A stretch of 58,874 bases of DNA from an uncultured Pseudomonadota bacterium (GTDB lineage Bacteria; Pseudomonadota; Gammaproteobacteria; Xanthomonadales; Wenzhouxiangellaceae). The notes beneath the pieces are model-generated. The model was not told where the DNA came from and did no database searches. It saw only the letters and a list, made by a program, of their open reading frames with translations. Positions 1 through 10,062 of the stretch are shown here, piece by piece. The stretch is from NCBI GenBank assembly GCA_937138395.1, contig CAKZPB010000060.1:1-58874 (forward strand). The letters run 5' to 3'. Each line of letters opens with the position of its first letter. Position 1 is the stretch's first letter. A program made the position numbers and the translations under genes.

Positions 1-7
1 GGATTCT

Positions 8-1378
8 ATGCACATCAGCATCTTTGGAACCGGATATGTGGGCCTGGTTACCGGCGCCTGCCTGGCCGAGGTCGGCAACGATGTCATTTGCATGGACATT
101 GATCCGGATAAAGTCGAACGCCTGAATCAGGGCGAAATACCGATCTTCGAGCCAGGCCTGGATGTGCTTGTGCGGCGTAACCATCAGGCCGGGCGATTGC
201 GTTTCACGACCGATGCATCGGAGACGATCCAACACGGTGACATTCTGTTTATCGCCGTAGGAACTCCATCAGACCATGACGGCTCGGCTGACTTACGCGC
301 CGTATTGGCTGTCGCACGCGGCATTGGGAAAGAACTGAAACCGGAACAGCTGGTAGTTACCAAGTCCACGGTCCCGGTCGGCACCGCCAGCAAAGTGCGA
401 CAGGCCATTGCAGAAACGCAACCCAAGCCTTTTGCGCCTCGCGTGGCTTCGAACCCGGAATTCCTCAAAGAAGGTGCTGCAGTCAAGGATTTCATGGCGC
501 CCGACCGAATTGTCATTGGCGTAGAGGATCAGGAATCAGAGCACCTGCTCCGTCATTTGTACTCGCCATTCAATCGCAACCGGGAAAAAATAGTCTGCAT
601 GGACATTGCCTCGGCCGAGTTGACCAAATACGCTGCCAATGCCCTCCTGGCAACCAAGATTTCATTCATGAACGAGCTCGCCAACATCGCCGAAAAAGTC
701 GGGGCGGATATCGAGCGCGTGCGGCTCGGGATTGGTTCCGACCCACGCATCGGCTACCACTTCATTTACCCCGGCGTAGGCTATGGCGGCTCCTGTTTCC
801 CCAAGGATATCCGCGCACTGGCAAGGACCGCCGCTGATCACGGCCATCCAGCCCGAATTCTGCAGGCCGTTGAAACCGTGAACCAACAGCAAAAGCATGT
901 CATGTTCGACAAGATCAGTCGGCATTTCGGCCACGACCTGAATGGCCGCAAGATTGCACTATGGGGCCTGGCCTTCAAACCGCAGACCGACGATATGCGC
1001 GAAGCGCCTTCACGCGTGCTGATGGAAGCACTCTGGGAAGCGGGAGCAGAGGTTCACGCACATGATCCAAAAGCCATGGACGAGACGCGCAAGATCTATG
1101 CGGATCGCAGTGAACTCAAGCTCGCTGATGATCCCTATGATTGTTTGACGTCGGCCGATGCGCTGGTCGTCATGACCGAATGGAAACGATTCTGGAGTCC
1201 GGATTTCGAGCGTATCCGATCGACGCTGAAGCAACCCGTGATCTTCGATGGTCGCAATATCTATGACCCCGAGGAAATGCACAAGCTGGGGCTGATGCAC
1301 TACGCCATTGGCCGGGCCAGCCAAACGCCGAAAAAGGATCAACCGTCTTCTACTGTGCCTCGAAGGCGGGTTGATTGA
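8..1378 (+). CDS. ugd: UDP-glucose 6-dehydrogenase
   Basis: Oxidises UDP-glucose to UDP-glucuronate in the cytoplasm with two NAD+, supplying uronic acid for surface polysaccharide or lipid A modification. The 456 residues show the N-terminal Rossmann motif GTGYVG (7-12), the family segment STVPVGT, and the catalytic cysteine C263 in GGSCFPKD, followed by a C-terminal UDP-binding domain. Length fits the family (about 440-460). The ATG at 8 has a GGATT purine-rich stretch just before it. Its usual partner GalU is encoded about 28 kb away in this window rather than next door. GDP-mannose dehydrogenase is the main alternative but the central region fits UGD better. Confidence 0.94.
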   Translation: MHISIFGTGYVGLVTGACLAEVGNDVICMDIDPDKVERLNQGEIPIFEPGLDVLVRRNHQAGRLRFTTDASETIQHGDILFIAVGTPSDHDGSADLRAVLAVARGIGKELKPEQLVVTKSTVPVGTASKVRQAIAETQPKPFAPRVASNPEFLKEGAAVKDFMAPDRIVIGVEDQESEHLLRHLYSPFNRNREKIVCMDIASAELTKYAANALLATKISFMNELANIAEKVGADIERVRLGIGSDPRIGYHFIYPGVGYGGSCFPKDIRALARTAADHGHPARILQAVETVNQQQKHVMFDKISRHFGHDLNGRKIALWGLAFKPQTDDMREAPSRVLMEALWEAGAEVHAHDPKAMDETRKIYADRSELKLADDPYDCLTSADALVVMTEWKRFWSPDFERIRSTLKQPVIFDGRNIYDPEEMHKLGLMHYAIGRASQTPKKDQPSSTVPRRRVD

Positions 1379-1487
1379 GACAAGTCGCTGAACCAAAGCC
1401 AAGCGATGTTCACAGAAGATTGGCGTCAATCGAGCAGATAGTACGTAATAGGATAGGACCATCATTATCCGAATACGAGGAAAAATA

Positions 1488-2477
1488 ATGAAACTCAATC
1501 ATGCATTCCAACAGGCTGTATTCATCGCGCTGGCAGCGTTTATGGCGCTGTGCCTTACGCAACCAGCGGAGGCCAACCGCACCATTGCGGACGCACAGGC
1601 CGAGGCCTACAACGGGCCCAAGGCGCGTATCGCCGTCGCCCGTTTCGAAAACAAGACCGCTGATTCGGCCAATTGGTGGAATCCCAGCATTGGTGACGGC
1701 ATGTCCGACATGCTGACGACCGCGCTGGTCAATTCAGGTCGCTATATCGTCCTTGAACGCGAAAGCCTGGATACCGTGCTGCTCGAACAGGACCTCGGTG
1801 CCAGTGGCCGCGTGCGTCAGGACACGGCGGCACAGATCGGCGAAATTGAGGGTGCGGAGCTGTTGATTGTAGCCGCCGTCACCGAGTTTGGCGAAAAGGG
1901 CGGCACTCAGGCGCGACTTGGTGGTAGTGATATCGGCCGTTTGATCGGTTCGGTTACTGGCGGAACACGAACGGCTCATATGGCGATCGACCTGCGCGTG
2001 GTCGACGCCAATACCAGCCGAATTCTGGCGGCCACCAGCGTCGAAGGCGAAGCGAAAGACTTCAATATCGGTGGTGGATTATCAGGCTATACCAGCGGAT
2101 ACAGCCTGGGCGGCTCGCTCAGCACCTGGAGTAACACGCCGCGCGAAAAAGCCCTGCGTCAAGTGATCGGCGAAGCCGTCGAATACGTCATTTCCGTAAC
2201 CCCGCCTGCAATGCTGCGCTATGACACCATGGGTCGCCCGGTTGGCACCGCGACGTCTGCAGGTGTTGATCCGATGGCCGATCTCGATCGCGTGGTGATT
2301 ACAGCCAGTTCTGTCGACGTTCGTCAGGGCCCGAATGCAGATAACCCAGCTGTATTCAGCCTCGGATCCGGCAGCATTGTTGGTGTTTCAGCCCGAGCTG
2401 GTGACTGGCTGAGCATTGTCGATGACCAGGGTCGGACCGGCTGGATTGCAGCCGGGGACACCCTGGCCGTTCAGTGA
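1488..2477 (+). CDS. Secreted CsgG-family protein with C-terminal SH3-like domain
   Basis: The 329-residue protein has a signal peptide (1-29, cleavage likely after AEA) and then a CsgG/curli-assembly-type fold: RIAVARFENKT near residue 46, then GDGMSDMLTTAL and a GRYIVLERE segment. Residues about 266-329 form a bacterial SH3-like domain (VDVRQGPN, GDWLSIVDDQGRTGWI). Classical CsgG is a lipoprotein that forms the curli secretion pore; here the region before cysteine 22 is not a good lipobox, so this is probably a soluble periplasmic or loosely attached member. No csgA, csgB or csgE homologue lies nearby. GAGGAA six bases before the ATG supports the start. A strong terminator follows. Confidence 0.8.
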   Translation: MKLNHAFQQAVFIALAAFMALCLTQPAEANRTIADAQAEAYNGPKARIAVARFENKTADSANWWNPSIGDGMSDMLTTALVNSGRYIVLERESLDTVLLEQDLGASGRVRQDTAAQIGEIEGAELLIVAAVTEFGEKGGTQARLGGSDIGRLIGSVTGGTRTAHMAIDLRVVDANTSRILAATSVEGEAKDFNIGGGLSGYTSGYSLGGSLSTWSNTPREKALRQVIGEAVEYVISVTPPAMLRYDTMGRPVGTATSAGVDPMADLDRVVITASSVDVRQGPNADNPAVFSLGSGSIVGVSARAGDWLSIVDDQGRTGWIAAGDTLAVQ

Positions 2478-2492
2478 GACCCACACTCAGGT

Positions 2493-2530
2493 CCATAAAA
2501 AACCCGGCCACGGCCGGGTTTTTTTTATGG
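2493..2530 (+). terminator. Rho-independent terminator after the CsgG-family gene
   Basis: A long GC-rich stem (ACCCGGCC paired with GGCCGGGT) is followed by eight T on the plus strand and preceded by six A, so it could also work on the minus strand. It begins 16 bases after the stop codon of the CsgG-family gene. The next 260 bases contain no gene I can support. Confidence 0.9.
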
Positions 2531-2789
2531 ACCAGGACCAGCTGAATATCCTTGTGCGGAGGCCGTGATGTTGAAATGAGTCAAGCCAACCGCACAGGAC
2601 GGCGTTTATCCAGCTATTGATCACGCCAACCGCTCTATGCGAAAGCCCCCCGGATCGAGTGCTGGATAGATTCGTTACGCCGTCAGTGAATTTAAGAAAC
2701 TGATTGCTCTAACCATCGCCGCTTGCATAACAACGAGCCGGAGCCTTAGTCAGAAGAGCATTCCGAAGTGCTGTAAAAAAAGGGGTACC

Positions 2790-3563
2790 TCAATCAAAGC
2801 GCAAATGACGAACGGTGCTTCCACCGCGCTGGATGGCACGCAGGGCATCGATGCCGATCTCGATTTGTTTATCGACAAAACTTGCGGTGATCAAACGGTC
2901 AGAGGCATCGGTTTTCACACCATCCGGAATCATGGGCTGATCGGATACCAACAGCAGCGCTCCGGTCGGAATCTGGTTTGCAAAACCAGTAATGAAGATC
3001 GTGGCGGTCTCCATATCGATTGCCATACAGCGAGTCTTTCGCAAGTATTTCTTGAACGACTTGTCGTGCTCCCAGACGCGGCGGTTGGTCGTGTAGACGG
3101 TTCCCGTCCAGTAGTCCAGGTCATGATCGCGGATATTGGTCGACACTGCGCGCTGTAAAGTGAACGCAGGCAAGGAAGGCACTTCTGGCGGGAAATAGTC
3201 GTTTGATGTGCCCTCCCCTCGGATCGCAGCGATCGGCAATATCATATCGCCAAGCTGATTTTTCTTTTTCAGGCCGCCGCACTTGCCAAGGAACAGACAG
3301 GCCCGAGGCTTGACGGCACTCAGCAAGTCCATGATGGTGGCAGCATTCGCGCTCCCCATCCCGAAATTGATCATCGAGATTCCGTCAGCAGTTGCGTTGC
3401 GCATGGCTTTGTCCGTGCCCTGCACCTCCGCACCCATGCGCTCGGCAAACTTTTCGACATAATTGTCGAAATTGGTCAGCAGGATGAACTTGCCGAAATC
3501 CTCTATCGCCGTGCCGGTATAGCGCGGCAGCCAGTTTTCTACAATCTTGTCTTTGGAGTCCAT
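2790..3563 (-). CDS. amn: AMP nucleosidase, short form
   Basis: A 257-residue nucleoside phosphorylase-superfamily enzyme, predicted to split AMP into adenine and ribose 5-phosphate. It resembles the short, single-domain form seen in Bacteroidetes and some xanthomonad-like bacteria rather than the roughly 480-residue enteric Amn. Seen in the sequence: GMGSANAAT in the phosphate-binding region, KCGGLKKKNQLGD, and the purine-contacting DMETATIF motif in place of the usual MExAA. It is divergent from thrB, separated by 97 bases. A purine nucleoside phosphorylase of different specificity is the main alternative. No clear Shine-Dalgarno sequence is seen before the ATG. Confidence 0.8.
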   Translation of the reverse strand: MDSKDKIVENWLPRYTGTAIEDFGKFILLTNFDNYVEKFAERMGAEVQGTDKAMRNATADGISMINFGMGSANAATIMDLLSAVKPRACLFLGKCGGLKKKNQLGDMILPIAAIRGEGTSNDYFPPEVPSLPAFTLQRAVSTNIRDHDLDYWTGTVYTTNRRVWEHDKSFKKYLRKTRCMAIDMETATIFITGFANQIPTGALLLVSDQPMIPDGVKTDASDRLITASFVDKQIEIGIDALRAIQRGGSTVRHLRFD

Positions 3564-3623
3564 CTGGGCATGGTACCGATTTCATGCACTTGATGTGACC
3601 ACACGATCAGTTTGGACGGCACA

Positions 3624-3653
3624 CTGACAACGCAGAACCAGTGGCTCTACAAT
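3624..3653 (+). promoter_or_regulatory. Predicted sigma70 promoter abutting thrB
   Basis: CTGACA at 3624-3629 and TACAAT at 3648-3653 are separated by 18 bases and each match the sigma70 consensus in five of six positions. The expected transcription start (about 3659-3661) coincides with the thrB ATG at 3661, implying a leaderless or nearly leaderless mRNA. Confidence 0.55.
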
Positions 3654-3660
3654 TCCTCCT

Positions 3661-4593
3661 ATGCACAAGCCAAGCGTTACAGCATTCGCCCCAGCCAGCG
3701 TCGGCAACGTGGCTTCGGGATTTGACATTCTGGGCCATGCGCTGGCCGGCCAGGGTGATCGTGTAACGGTCCGGGGCGGCACAAGACCGGGGGTACGCAT
3801 TCGCCGAATCGAAGGCCTGAACGATCAGTTGCCGATCACGACGGAACGCAACACGGCGGGTCGAGCAGTTCAGTCCCTGATGGAGGCATTCGATCAGGAC
3901 GTGCCCATCGAGCTGGATATCCACAAGGGCATTCCACTTGCATCGGGCCTGGGCGGGTCTGCCGCTTCCGCCGTTGCTGCCGTGGTTGCCGCCAATGCCT
4001 GGCTGGGCCTGAAGCTGAGTCCACGCGAATTGTATCCGTTTGCATTGGCCGGAGAAGCCGTCGCCAGCGGTAGCGCGCATGGTGACAATATTGCCCCTCA
4101 GTTGCTCGGCGGGCTGGTGCTTGTAGCCGAGGACGAATTGATCGAACTGCCCGTTCCCGAAGGCCTGACGGCCGTGGCCGTTCATCCGCATTGTCAGGTC
4201 AGAACCGCCGAGGCACGGGCAATGCTGCAACAACCGTTCGAGCTGAAGCCGGTAATTCAACAGACCACCTATCTGGCACAGCTGATTGCGGGTTGCTATC
4301 GAAACGACCTTCCACTGGTCGCCAGAGGCCTGAAGGATGTACTGATTGAACCACGCCGATCCAGCCTGATCCCGGGCTTTGAGGCTGTTCAGCAAGCCGC
4401 GCTCGAGCACGGCGCACTGGCAGCTGCCATTTCGGGTGCTGGTCCTACGGTTTGTGCATGGCTTGATGGCCTGGACTCGGCGCAGGCAGTGGCCGGTGCC
4501 ATGCAGGCTGCGTTCAAACAGCACGGACTCGACTCTGAGCACTTGATTTGCCCCGTCGATAGCCCCGGCGCATGTATCGAGGTGATTGACTGA
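3661..4593 (+). CDS. thrB: Homoserine kinase
   Basis: GHMP-family kinase of 310 residues that phosphorylates homoserine to O-phosphohomoserine, the substrate for the next gene. The N-terminal family segment FAPASVGNVASGFD (about 8-21) and the ATP-binding motif PLASGLGGSAAS (about 96-107) are clear, as is the C-terminal SGAGPTVCAW. Length is normal. There is no Shine-Dalgarno sequence before the ATG, only a pyrimidine-rich stretch, which fits the leaderless promoter proposed at 3624-3653. The stop codon is one base before the preferred thrC start, so the pair is translationally coupled. Confidence 0.93.
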   Translation: MHKPSVTAFAPASVGNVASGFDILGHALAGQGDRVTVRGGTRPGVRIRRIEGLNDQLPITTERNTAGRAVQSLMEAFDQDVPIELDIHKGIPLASGLGGSAASAVAAVVAANAWLGLKLSPRELYPFALAGEAVASGSAHGDNIAPQLLGGLVLVAEDELIELPVPEGLTAVAVHPHCQVRTAEARAMLQQPFELKPVIQQTTYLAQLIAGCYRNDLPLVARGLKDVLIEPRRSSLIPGFEAVQQAALEHGALAAAISGAGPTVCAWLDGLDSAQAVAGAMQAAFKQHGLDSEHLICPVDSPGACIEVID

Positions 4594-4594
4594 T

Positions 4595-5911
4595 ATGGAC
4601 TATGTCAGTACCCGCGCGCAAACGTCTTCGAGGCCCTCAGCCCCGGTCGGCCTGGACCAAGCGCTGACGGCCGGCCTGGCCGATGATGGCGGCCTGTATG
4701 TGCCCATGCAGATCCCGACGCTAATGCCCGATCGCCTGGACGGGTCACAGCCCCTGGCCGAGCTGGCTTCGCACGTGTTACAGCCGTTCTTTTCCGGCTC
4801 CAGCCTGGCACCCGAACTCGACTCGATCTGTCGACAGGCGCTTGATCTGCCCATTCCGCTGGTGCCGGTTTTCGCAGATGATCACGCCTGGTTGCTGGAG
4901 CTGTTTCATGGGCCGACGGCGGCCTTCAAGGATTTTGCGGCACGCTTTCTAGCGACCTGCCTGGCTGCATTACGCAATGACCCGCAGCAGCATCAAACCG
5001 TACTGGTCGCCACCTCCGGCGATACCGGAGCGGCCGTCGCATCCGCATTTCATCGACGGCCCGGCTTTTCAGTAGTCATTCTTTATCCGGATGGGAAAGT
5101 TTCACCGCGACAGGCCCATCAGCTCGGTGCATTTGGCGATAACGTCCATTGCTACAAGGTTCAGGGCAATTTCGATCAATGTCAGGCCATGGCCAAGCAG
5201 GCGTTGAATGACGTTGAACTATCCAGTCGGCTCGGCTTGACCTCAGCCAACAGCATCTCGATGGGCCGGCTGCTGCCGCAGATTACCTACTATGCCTATG
5301 CGGCCCTTCGGCTTGCCAACCCAAACGACAAGTTGAACGTGATCGTCCCAACCGGCAATCTCGGCAATGCGCTGGGCTGTATTCTGGCCCGCGCCATGGG
5401 GTTGCCGATTGGCCGCATCGTACTGGCAACCAATGCCAATCGTACGCTTCCTGATTTCTTCGAACATCGAAACTATCGGGGACGACCCGGCCTGGAAACC
5501 CTGGCCAATGCAATGGATGTCGGCGACCCCAGCAACTTCGAGCGCCTGGCCTGGTTTTATCGCGACGCTGATCTGCACAAGGCAAACCTCAAGGCAGAAA
5601 GCATTAACGACGATACGATTCGCCAGTGTATCGAGCGTGTGTATCGAGCCGGTGGTTACGTGTTGTGCCCACACACTGCATGTGCGATGGAACTGCTGCA
5701 TCGTTATCGCAAGCAGGGCGACAGCCGAACGTGGTTGGTTGCGGCAACAGCCCACCCTGCTAAATTCGAAACGATCGTCGAGGCGGTCACTGGGCAGCGC
5801 CTGGATCCGCCGCCTGCGCTGGCTGAATTACTGACTCAGTCGAGCCATGCAGTCGCTCTAGAACCCGACGTTAACCAATTAAGAAATGAACTGATCACGA
5901 TCCGCCAATGA
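4595..5911 (+). CDS. thrC: Threonine synthase
   Basis: PLP enzyme of 438 residues converting O-phosphohomoserine to threonine. The Schiff-base lysine is K112 in TAAFKDFAARF, and the phosphate-binding region appears as SGDTGAAVASAF followed by VPTGNLGNALG. I use the ATG at 4595, preceded ten bases upstream by GAGGTG; a TTG at 4586 overlapping thrB is possible but less likely. Together with thrB it completes the last two steps of threonine synthesis; the aspartokinase/homoserine dehydrogenase gene is not adjacent, unlike the enteric thrABC operon. Confidence 0.93.
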   Translation: MDYVSTRAQTSSRPSAPVGLDQALTAGLADDGGLYVPMQIPTLMPDRLDGSQPLAELASHVLQPFFSGSSLAPELDSICRQALDLPIPLVPVFADDHAWLLELFHGPTAAFKDFAARFLATCLAALRNDPQQHQTVLVATSGDTGAAVASAFHRRPGFSVVILYPDGKVSPRQAHQLGAFGDNVHCYKVQGNFDQCQAMAKQALNDVELSSRLGLTSANSISMGRLLPQITYYAYAALRLANPNDKLNVIVPTGNLGNALGCILARAMGLPIGRIVLATNANRTLPDFFEHRNYRGRPGLETLANAMDVGDPSNFERLAWFYRDADLHKANLKAESINDDTIRQCIERVYRAGGYVLCPHTACAMELLHRYRKQGDSRTWLVAATAHPAKFETIVEAVTGQRLDPPPALAELLTQSSHAVALEPDVNQLRNELITIRQ

Positions 5912-5927
5912 TCACCGGAGAACTCGA

Positions 5928-6482
5928 ATGATGGAACTACTGGCCGGCCTGGCCGGACTTGCGCTCGTGGTCTGGGGCATCTGGACGTTCAATCACCTGG
6001 TCAAGCTTCGCAATCGAACTGCCACGGCCTGGAGTGATATAGACGTACAGCTGACGCGTCGCCACGACCTGGTCCCGCAGCTCGTTCGCACTGTGCAGGC
6101 CTATGCCAGTCATGAAAAGCAGCTGCTGGAGACGGTAACCGGGCTGCGCTCGCTGGCTCAGCAAACCCAACAGCCTGCGCAACTTGCCAGCATCGAAGAT
6201 GAGCTGGCGCAGACGCTGGAGCGACTGTTGCTGCTGAGCGAGGCTTATCCGGACCTCAAGGCCGACCAGAATTTCTCGCAGCTGCAGACCGAACTGGTCG
6301 AAATCGAAAATCATCTGGTCTATGCACGGCGCTATTACAACGGTGCCGTACGTGACCTGAATACCCGAATCGAACAGTTTCCGGACTTGGTCGTTGCACA
6401 GACCTTTCGCTTCAGCAAGGCTGATTTTTATCAAGCGGAACCCCAACATCGTCCGGCAATCCCGGTCGATGAGAGAAACTGA
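5928..6482 (+). CDS. lemA: LemA family protein
   Basis: The 184-residue protein has one N-terminal membrane segment (about 4-22) and then a mostly helical domain with the LemA hallmarks: [24 protein letters not shown] cannot be quoted whole, but its key residues are W36, D38-D40 and the RRxDLVP core, and the second conserved part is [20 protein letters not shown]. The precise role of LemA proteins is unsettled; they anchor at the inner membrane and are often paired with DUF2207 or TPM_phosphatase-type proteins, as here. CCGGAGAA precedes the first ATG; a second ATG follows immediately. The stop overlaps the next start by one base. Confidence 0.9.
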   Translation: MMELLAGLAGLALVVWGIWTFNHLVKLRNRTATAWSDIDVQLTRRHDLVPQLVRTVQAYASHEKQLLETVTGLRSLAQQTQQPAQLASIEDELAQTLERLLLLSEAYPDLKADQNFSQLQTELVEIENHLVYARRYYNGAVRDLNTRIEQFPDLVVAQTFRFSKADFYQAEPQHRPAIPVDERN

Positions 6483-8251
6483 TGTCCGTTCGATCTCAAG
6501 CATTCCTTGTGCTGGTTGCGCTCGGGCTGGGCATGGGCCTGCCGGCAGCGAATCTGCTTGCCATCGAGCGAATCGAGCAGTTTCACAGCCAAATCGAAAT
6601 CCAGTCCGATGGATCCATGGAGGTGACCGAAACCATTGTTGTCAGGGCTGAAGGACAGTCCATACGGCGCGGCATCTTTCGTGATTTCCCGACCCGCTAC
6701 ACCGACCAGAATGGCAATCGCGTAGTGGTTGATTTTGAACCCATTGAAGTACTGCGTGACGGACTGCCCGAGCCATGGTTTACTGAACGACGCGACAATG
6801 GCGTGCGCCTGAACACCGGTGATGACCGCTTGCTCGAAGTACCGGCCACCATCGAATATACGCTGCGCTATCGAACCAACCGGCAGTTGGGTTTTTTTGA
6901 AGATCACGACGAGTTGTACTGGAATGTCACCGGCAATGGCTGGCGTTTTCCGATCGACGAGGCCAGTGCACAGGTCGTGCTGCCCGAATCAGCAACGTTT
7001 GATCGTCTCGAGGCTTCGGCCTTTACCGGCCGCTTTGGCTCGCAAAATCAACATGCCATCGCAGAAGTTGCCGCGGTCAATCGATTTCGATTCATCACAA
7101 CCCGACCACTGTCGCCCGGCCAGGGTTTGACCATCGTCGCCGAGTGGCCCAAAGGCATGATCGATGAGCCTACGGACTGGCAGCGCTTTGGCTGGCTCCT
7201 CAGCGACAACCGCGGTGTACTCGTGCTGTTGCTTGGCATACCGTTGATCATTTTTTTCTACTACCGGCAATGGCATCAAAAGGGGCGCGACCCAACCCCC
7301 GGAGTCATCATTGCCCGCTATGCCCCGCCTGCAGGTTATTCGCCTGCCGATTTGCGCTACATGCTGCGACGCGGCCACGATTCGCGCTGTTTTGCAGCTG
7401 ACCTGGTCGAGCTTGGCGTCAAAGGTTACGTACGCATTCACCGGGAAGGCGGGCGCAACGGGGTGTTCAAAAAAGACCCCGACTGGGTCGTGACCAGCAT
7501 TCGATCGGATTCAATGGAAACGCTGTCGGCCAGCCAGTCGGCACTGCTCAAGGCATTGTTCGCGGACGGCCCGGTGGTCAAGTTCGAGAAGAGCAATGCT
7601 TCGCTGCTGATGACAGCCCGCAGCGCCCAGGCAAAAGCATTGAGTACACGATTCAAGGGTGATTATCTGATCAACAATGGCGGCGTCATTGGGCTCGGCG
7701 TAGCGGCATCCATAGTGCTGTTCGTGCTGGCCTTGATCATCGGCCAAGGATTTGCACCGGGCCTGACCCTGGCCCTGTCGTTCGCGCTGGCAGTGGCCAA
7801 CGGCCTGTTCATCTGGCTGCTGCAAAACGTAACCACCAAAGGCCGTGCACTGCTGGACCAGATCGAAGGCCTGAAACGCTATCTCGACATCGCCGAAAAG
7901 CAGGATCTCGCGCGGCTCGAACACCGCAATGAGGATGAGCCTGAATTGAACGCAGAGCGCTTCGAGGCACTCCTGCCCTATGCGCTCGCACTGGATGTCG
8001 AAGGTGCATGGACGAAAAAATTCGAGTTGGCCGCTGGGACTGCGGCTGCTGCTGCAGCTGCCAGTGGCTTGAGCTGGTACACCAGTGCGGCCGGTCGACC
8101 TGGCTCATTGGCCGAATTGGGCGACTCACTGGGCCAGGGGTTTTCCAGTCAAATCAGCTCCTCGTCTACGCCACCCGGCAGCAGTTCAGGAGGCGGCGGC
8201 GGAGGCTTTTCTGGTGGCGGCGGTGGTGGCGGAGGCGGTGGCGGGCGCTGA
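6482..8251 (+). CDS. DUF2207 membrane protein
   Basis: A 589-residue DUF2207 protein: signal peptide (1-27), an extracytoplasmic beta-rich domain beginning [17 protein letters not shown], a membrane segment near 240-258, a cytoplasmic domain ([20 protein letters not shown]), and two further membrane segments near 400-450. The C-terminus ends in a very glycine-rich tail preceded by a serine run (about 558-589). Function is unknown; the pairing with lemA through an ATGA overlap is the common arrangement of this family and suggests the two proteins act together at the inner membrane. Confidence 0.87.
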   Translation: MSVRSQAFLVLVALGLGMGLPAANLLAIERIEQFHSQIEIQSDGSMEVTETIVVRAEGQSIRRGIFRDFPTRYTDQNGNRVVVDFEPIEVLRDGLPEPWFTERRDNGVRLNTGDDRLLEVPATIEYTLRYRTNRQLGFFEDHDELYWNVTGNGWRFPIDEASAQVVLPESATFDRLEASAFTGRFGSQNQHAIAEVAAVNRFRFITTRPLSPGQGLTIVAEWPKGMIDEPTDWQRFGWLLSDNRGVLVLLLGIPLIIFFYYRQWHQKGRDPTPGVIIARYAPPAGYSPADLRYMLRRGHDSRCFAADLVELGVKGYVRIHREGGRNGVFKKDPDWVVTSIRSDSMETLSASQSALLKALFADGPVVKFEKSNASLLMTARSAQAKALSTRFKGDYLINNGGVIGLGVAASIVLFVLALIIGQGFAPGLTLALSFALAVANGLFIWLLQNVTTKGRALLDQIEGLKRYLDIAEKQDLARLEHRNEDEPELNAERFEALLPYALALDVEGAWTKKFELAAGTAAAAAAASGLSWYTSAAGRPGSLAELGDSLGQGFSSQISSSSTPPGSSSGGGGGGFSGGGGGGGGGGGR

Positions 8252-8288
8252 CAATGCACCCCGGATTTACACCACGTTCAACCGTTGC

Positions 8289-8786
8289 TTACCGCTGAGA
8301 TTCGAGACTGCCTTGTTGCTGACGCAGCTGCTGGAATTCTGCTTTCAATTCAGGCAGGGGCTTGGCATATAAAAAGCCATACGATACGCAATCATCCTTT
8401 CCATGGCCCGCGTGATGAATCTTGTGCGCCTGCACCAAACGCTTGAGATAGCCACCTTTCGGGTTCCACTTGAATGGCCAGCGCCGATGCACCAATCCGT
8501 CGTGAAACAGAAAGTAGATCAGACCATAGCCGGTCATACCCCAGCCAATCCACCAGGTCGGGCCGTAGCCTTCGCGGCCGAACCAGATCAGCGTAATGGA
8601 CAGGCCGGCACCGACAACGGCAAATAAATCATTCTTTTCGAACCAGCCCCGGCGTGGCCTGTGGTGAGACTCGTGCCAAGCCCAGCCCCAGCCATGCATG
8701 ATGTAGCGGTGGGAAAACCAGGCAACCCATTCCATGCCAACCAGCGTCAGCAAGAACAACGAGGCGTTGAAAAAAATAATTTCCAT
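8289..8786 (-). CDS. crtZ: Beta-carotene hydroxylase
   Basis: Membrane di-iron hydroxylase of 165 residues, predicted to hydroxylate beta-ionone rings (beta-carotene to zeaxanthin). The histidine clusters of the fatty-acid-hydroxylase superfamily are all present: HRYIMH, HESHH, HDGLVH and HKIHH, with hydrophobic segments between them. It is the last gene of the minus-strand run crtE-ABC-ABC-crtZ, 34 bases downstream of the permease. A palindrome ATACATGTAT overlaps the start codon but may be chance. No lycopene cyclase is encoded in the window, so the substrate must be made by a gene elsewhere. Confidence 0.9.
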   Translation of the reverse strand: MEIIFFNASLFLLTLVGMEWVAWFSHRYIMHGWGWAWHESHHRPRRGWFEKNDLFAVVGAGLSITLIWFGREGYGPTWWIGWGMTGYGLIYFLFHDGLVHRRWPFKWNPKGGYLKRLVQAHKIHHAGHGKDDCVSYGFLYAKPLPELKAEFQQLRQQQGSLESQR

Positions 8787-8820
8787 ACATGTATCTTATT
8801 TCAATAGCGTTCAGCTTGCG

Positions 8821-10062
8821 TCAAGCCCGTGCATACCGTGTGGACAGTACGAGACTGAGCCACATCGCAAGCAGTGCCGTCAGACCAAGCACAAGCCAGG
8901 CCAGCCAGAGTTCCGACCAACTCTGACCACGCCAGAAGATACCCTGCCAGGCCTCGATGGCCCAGGCATTCGGGGTCAGCCAGCCAAGCTCGCGCAGCCA
9001 GCCTGGCATCAGAAACCTGGGCATCATGCTGCCACCAATCGCCGACAGGATCAAAACCAGAAACGCGGCCGCCGTCTGAGCCTGCTGCCGGGTTGCACAT
9101 AACGATGCCGTCAACATGGCCAACCAGGCCGCATTGGCCGATGCCAGCACAGCGGTGACCAGCCACAAGTCGAACTTGCCGAACCAGTCAATGCCATACA
9201 CCCACCAGGCCAGCGCGAAGATCAGACTGACCTGCACCAACCCCTGAAGATTCAGAAACAGCCCTTTTCCGAAAACGACCACGCCTGCCCCGCCCGGTCC
9301 GGCAAGCAGGCGATCGACGATGCCCGACGAGCGTTCGTCAATCAGCGAAATGGCACCCTGCATGGCTGAGAACAGCAGAAACAATATGGCAACAGCACCC
9401 GCGTAGTAGCTGATGCCGCCGTCGTCATCGACGCCGGTGGCGCCTTGTAGCATGCGCGGCTCAATCAGGCTGTTAACCGGCTCAGGCATGGCCTCACCCG
9501 TCGCCGCTTCAGCCTCCATTTCGGCCAAGACTTCATCAAGCAGCTGCTGTTGTTCCGGCGAATAGGGTCCAGCCAGGATGTCGACCAGTGTGACCGCACG
9601 GGCCACGTTCAGCGCTGGAAACTCTTGCTGAAGGAGCCCTTGAAGACGGCCTTGAACGACGGCCAGCGCCAGCGCCTTGGATGAATCTCCAATGACTACA
9701 ATGGGCGCATCGGAATCAATATCACTACTCAGCTCGGCGCGAACCCAGATCGCTGCGTCCGCCGCGCCACGCCGAACCAGATCACTCAGTTGATCATCAG
9801 CAGCCGGCAGGCCGCCCTGCAAATCAAGCACACTCAATTCAAAACCGTCAATCGTCTCGATCGAATCAATCAGCTGGCGACTGAAACCAGATTGCGATTG
9901 ATCAGCCAACGCGATATTCAGCGCCAGTCCTTCACCCGTGCTGCCCGAGAATACTTCCGCAAACACGACAAACAATAACGGCGGAAACAAAAACGCCAGC
10001 ACCAACGCACCTCGGTCGCGCCACAAACCCAGCCACATGATTCTGAGGACCGTAAGAATCAT
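8821..10062 (-). CDS. ABC-2 type transporter permease in the carotenoid operon
   Basis: A 413-residue ABC-2 family permease: one N-terminal membrane helix (about 14-36), a large extracytoplasmic domain (about 40-215), then five to six hydrophobic segments between about 220 and 410. This layout matches the YhhJ/DrrB-like exporters. Its ATG overlaps the ATPase stop codon by four bases, so the two subunits are coupled. The substrate is not evident from sequence. Location between crtE and crtZ suggests, but does not prove, a link to carotenoid or other lipid export or membrane placement. Confidence 0.86.
   Translation of the reverse strand: MILTVLRIMWLGLWRDRGALVLAFLFPPLLFVVFAEVFSGSTGEGLALNIALADQSQSGFSRQLIDSIETIDGFELSVLDLQGGLPAADDQLSDLVRRGAADAAIWVRAELSSDIDSDAPIVVIGDSSKALALAVVQGRLQGLLQQEFPALNVARAVTLVDILAGPYSPEQQQLLDEVLAEMEAEAATGEAMPEPVNSLIEPRMLQGATGVDDDGGISYYAGAVAILFLLFSAMQGAISLIDERSSGIVDRLLAGPGGAGVVVFGKGLFLNLQGLVQVSLIFALAWWVYGIDWFGKFDLWLVTAVLASANAAWLAMLTASLCATRQQAQTAAAFLVLILSAIGGSMMPRFLMPGWLRELGWLTPNAWAIEAWQGIFWRGQSWSELWLAWLVLGLTALLAMWLSLVLSTRYARA

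Noticed and set aside
3607-4542. 311-codon minus-strand frame opposite thrB
   Set aside because: Antisense of a clear homoserine kinase; no family features in its translation.
8777-8786. Palindrome ATACATGTAT at the crtZ start as an operator
   Set aside because: Only ten bases and overlapping the start codon; too little to support a site.
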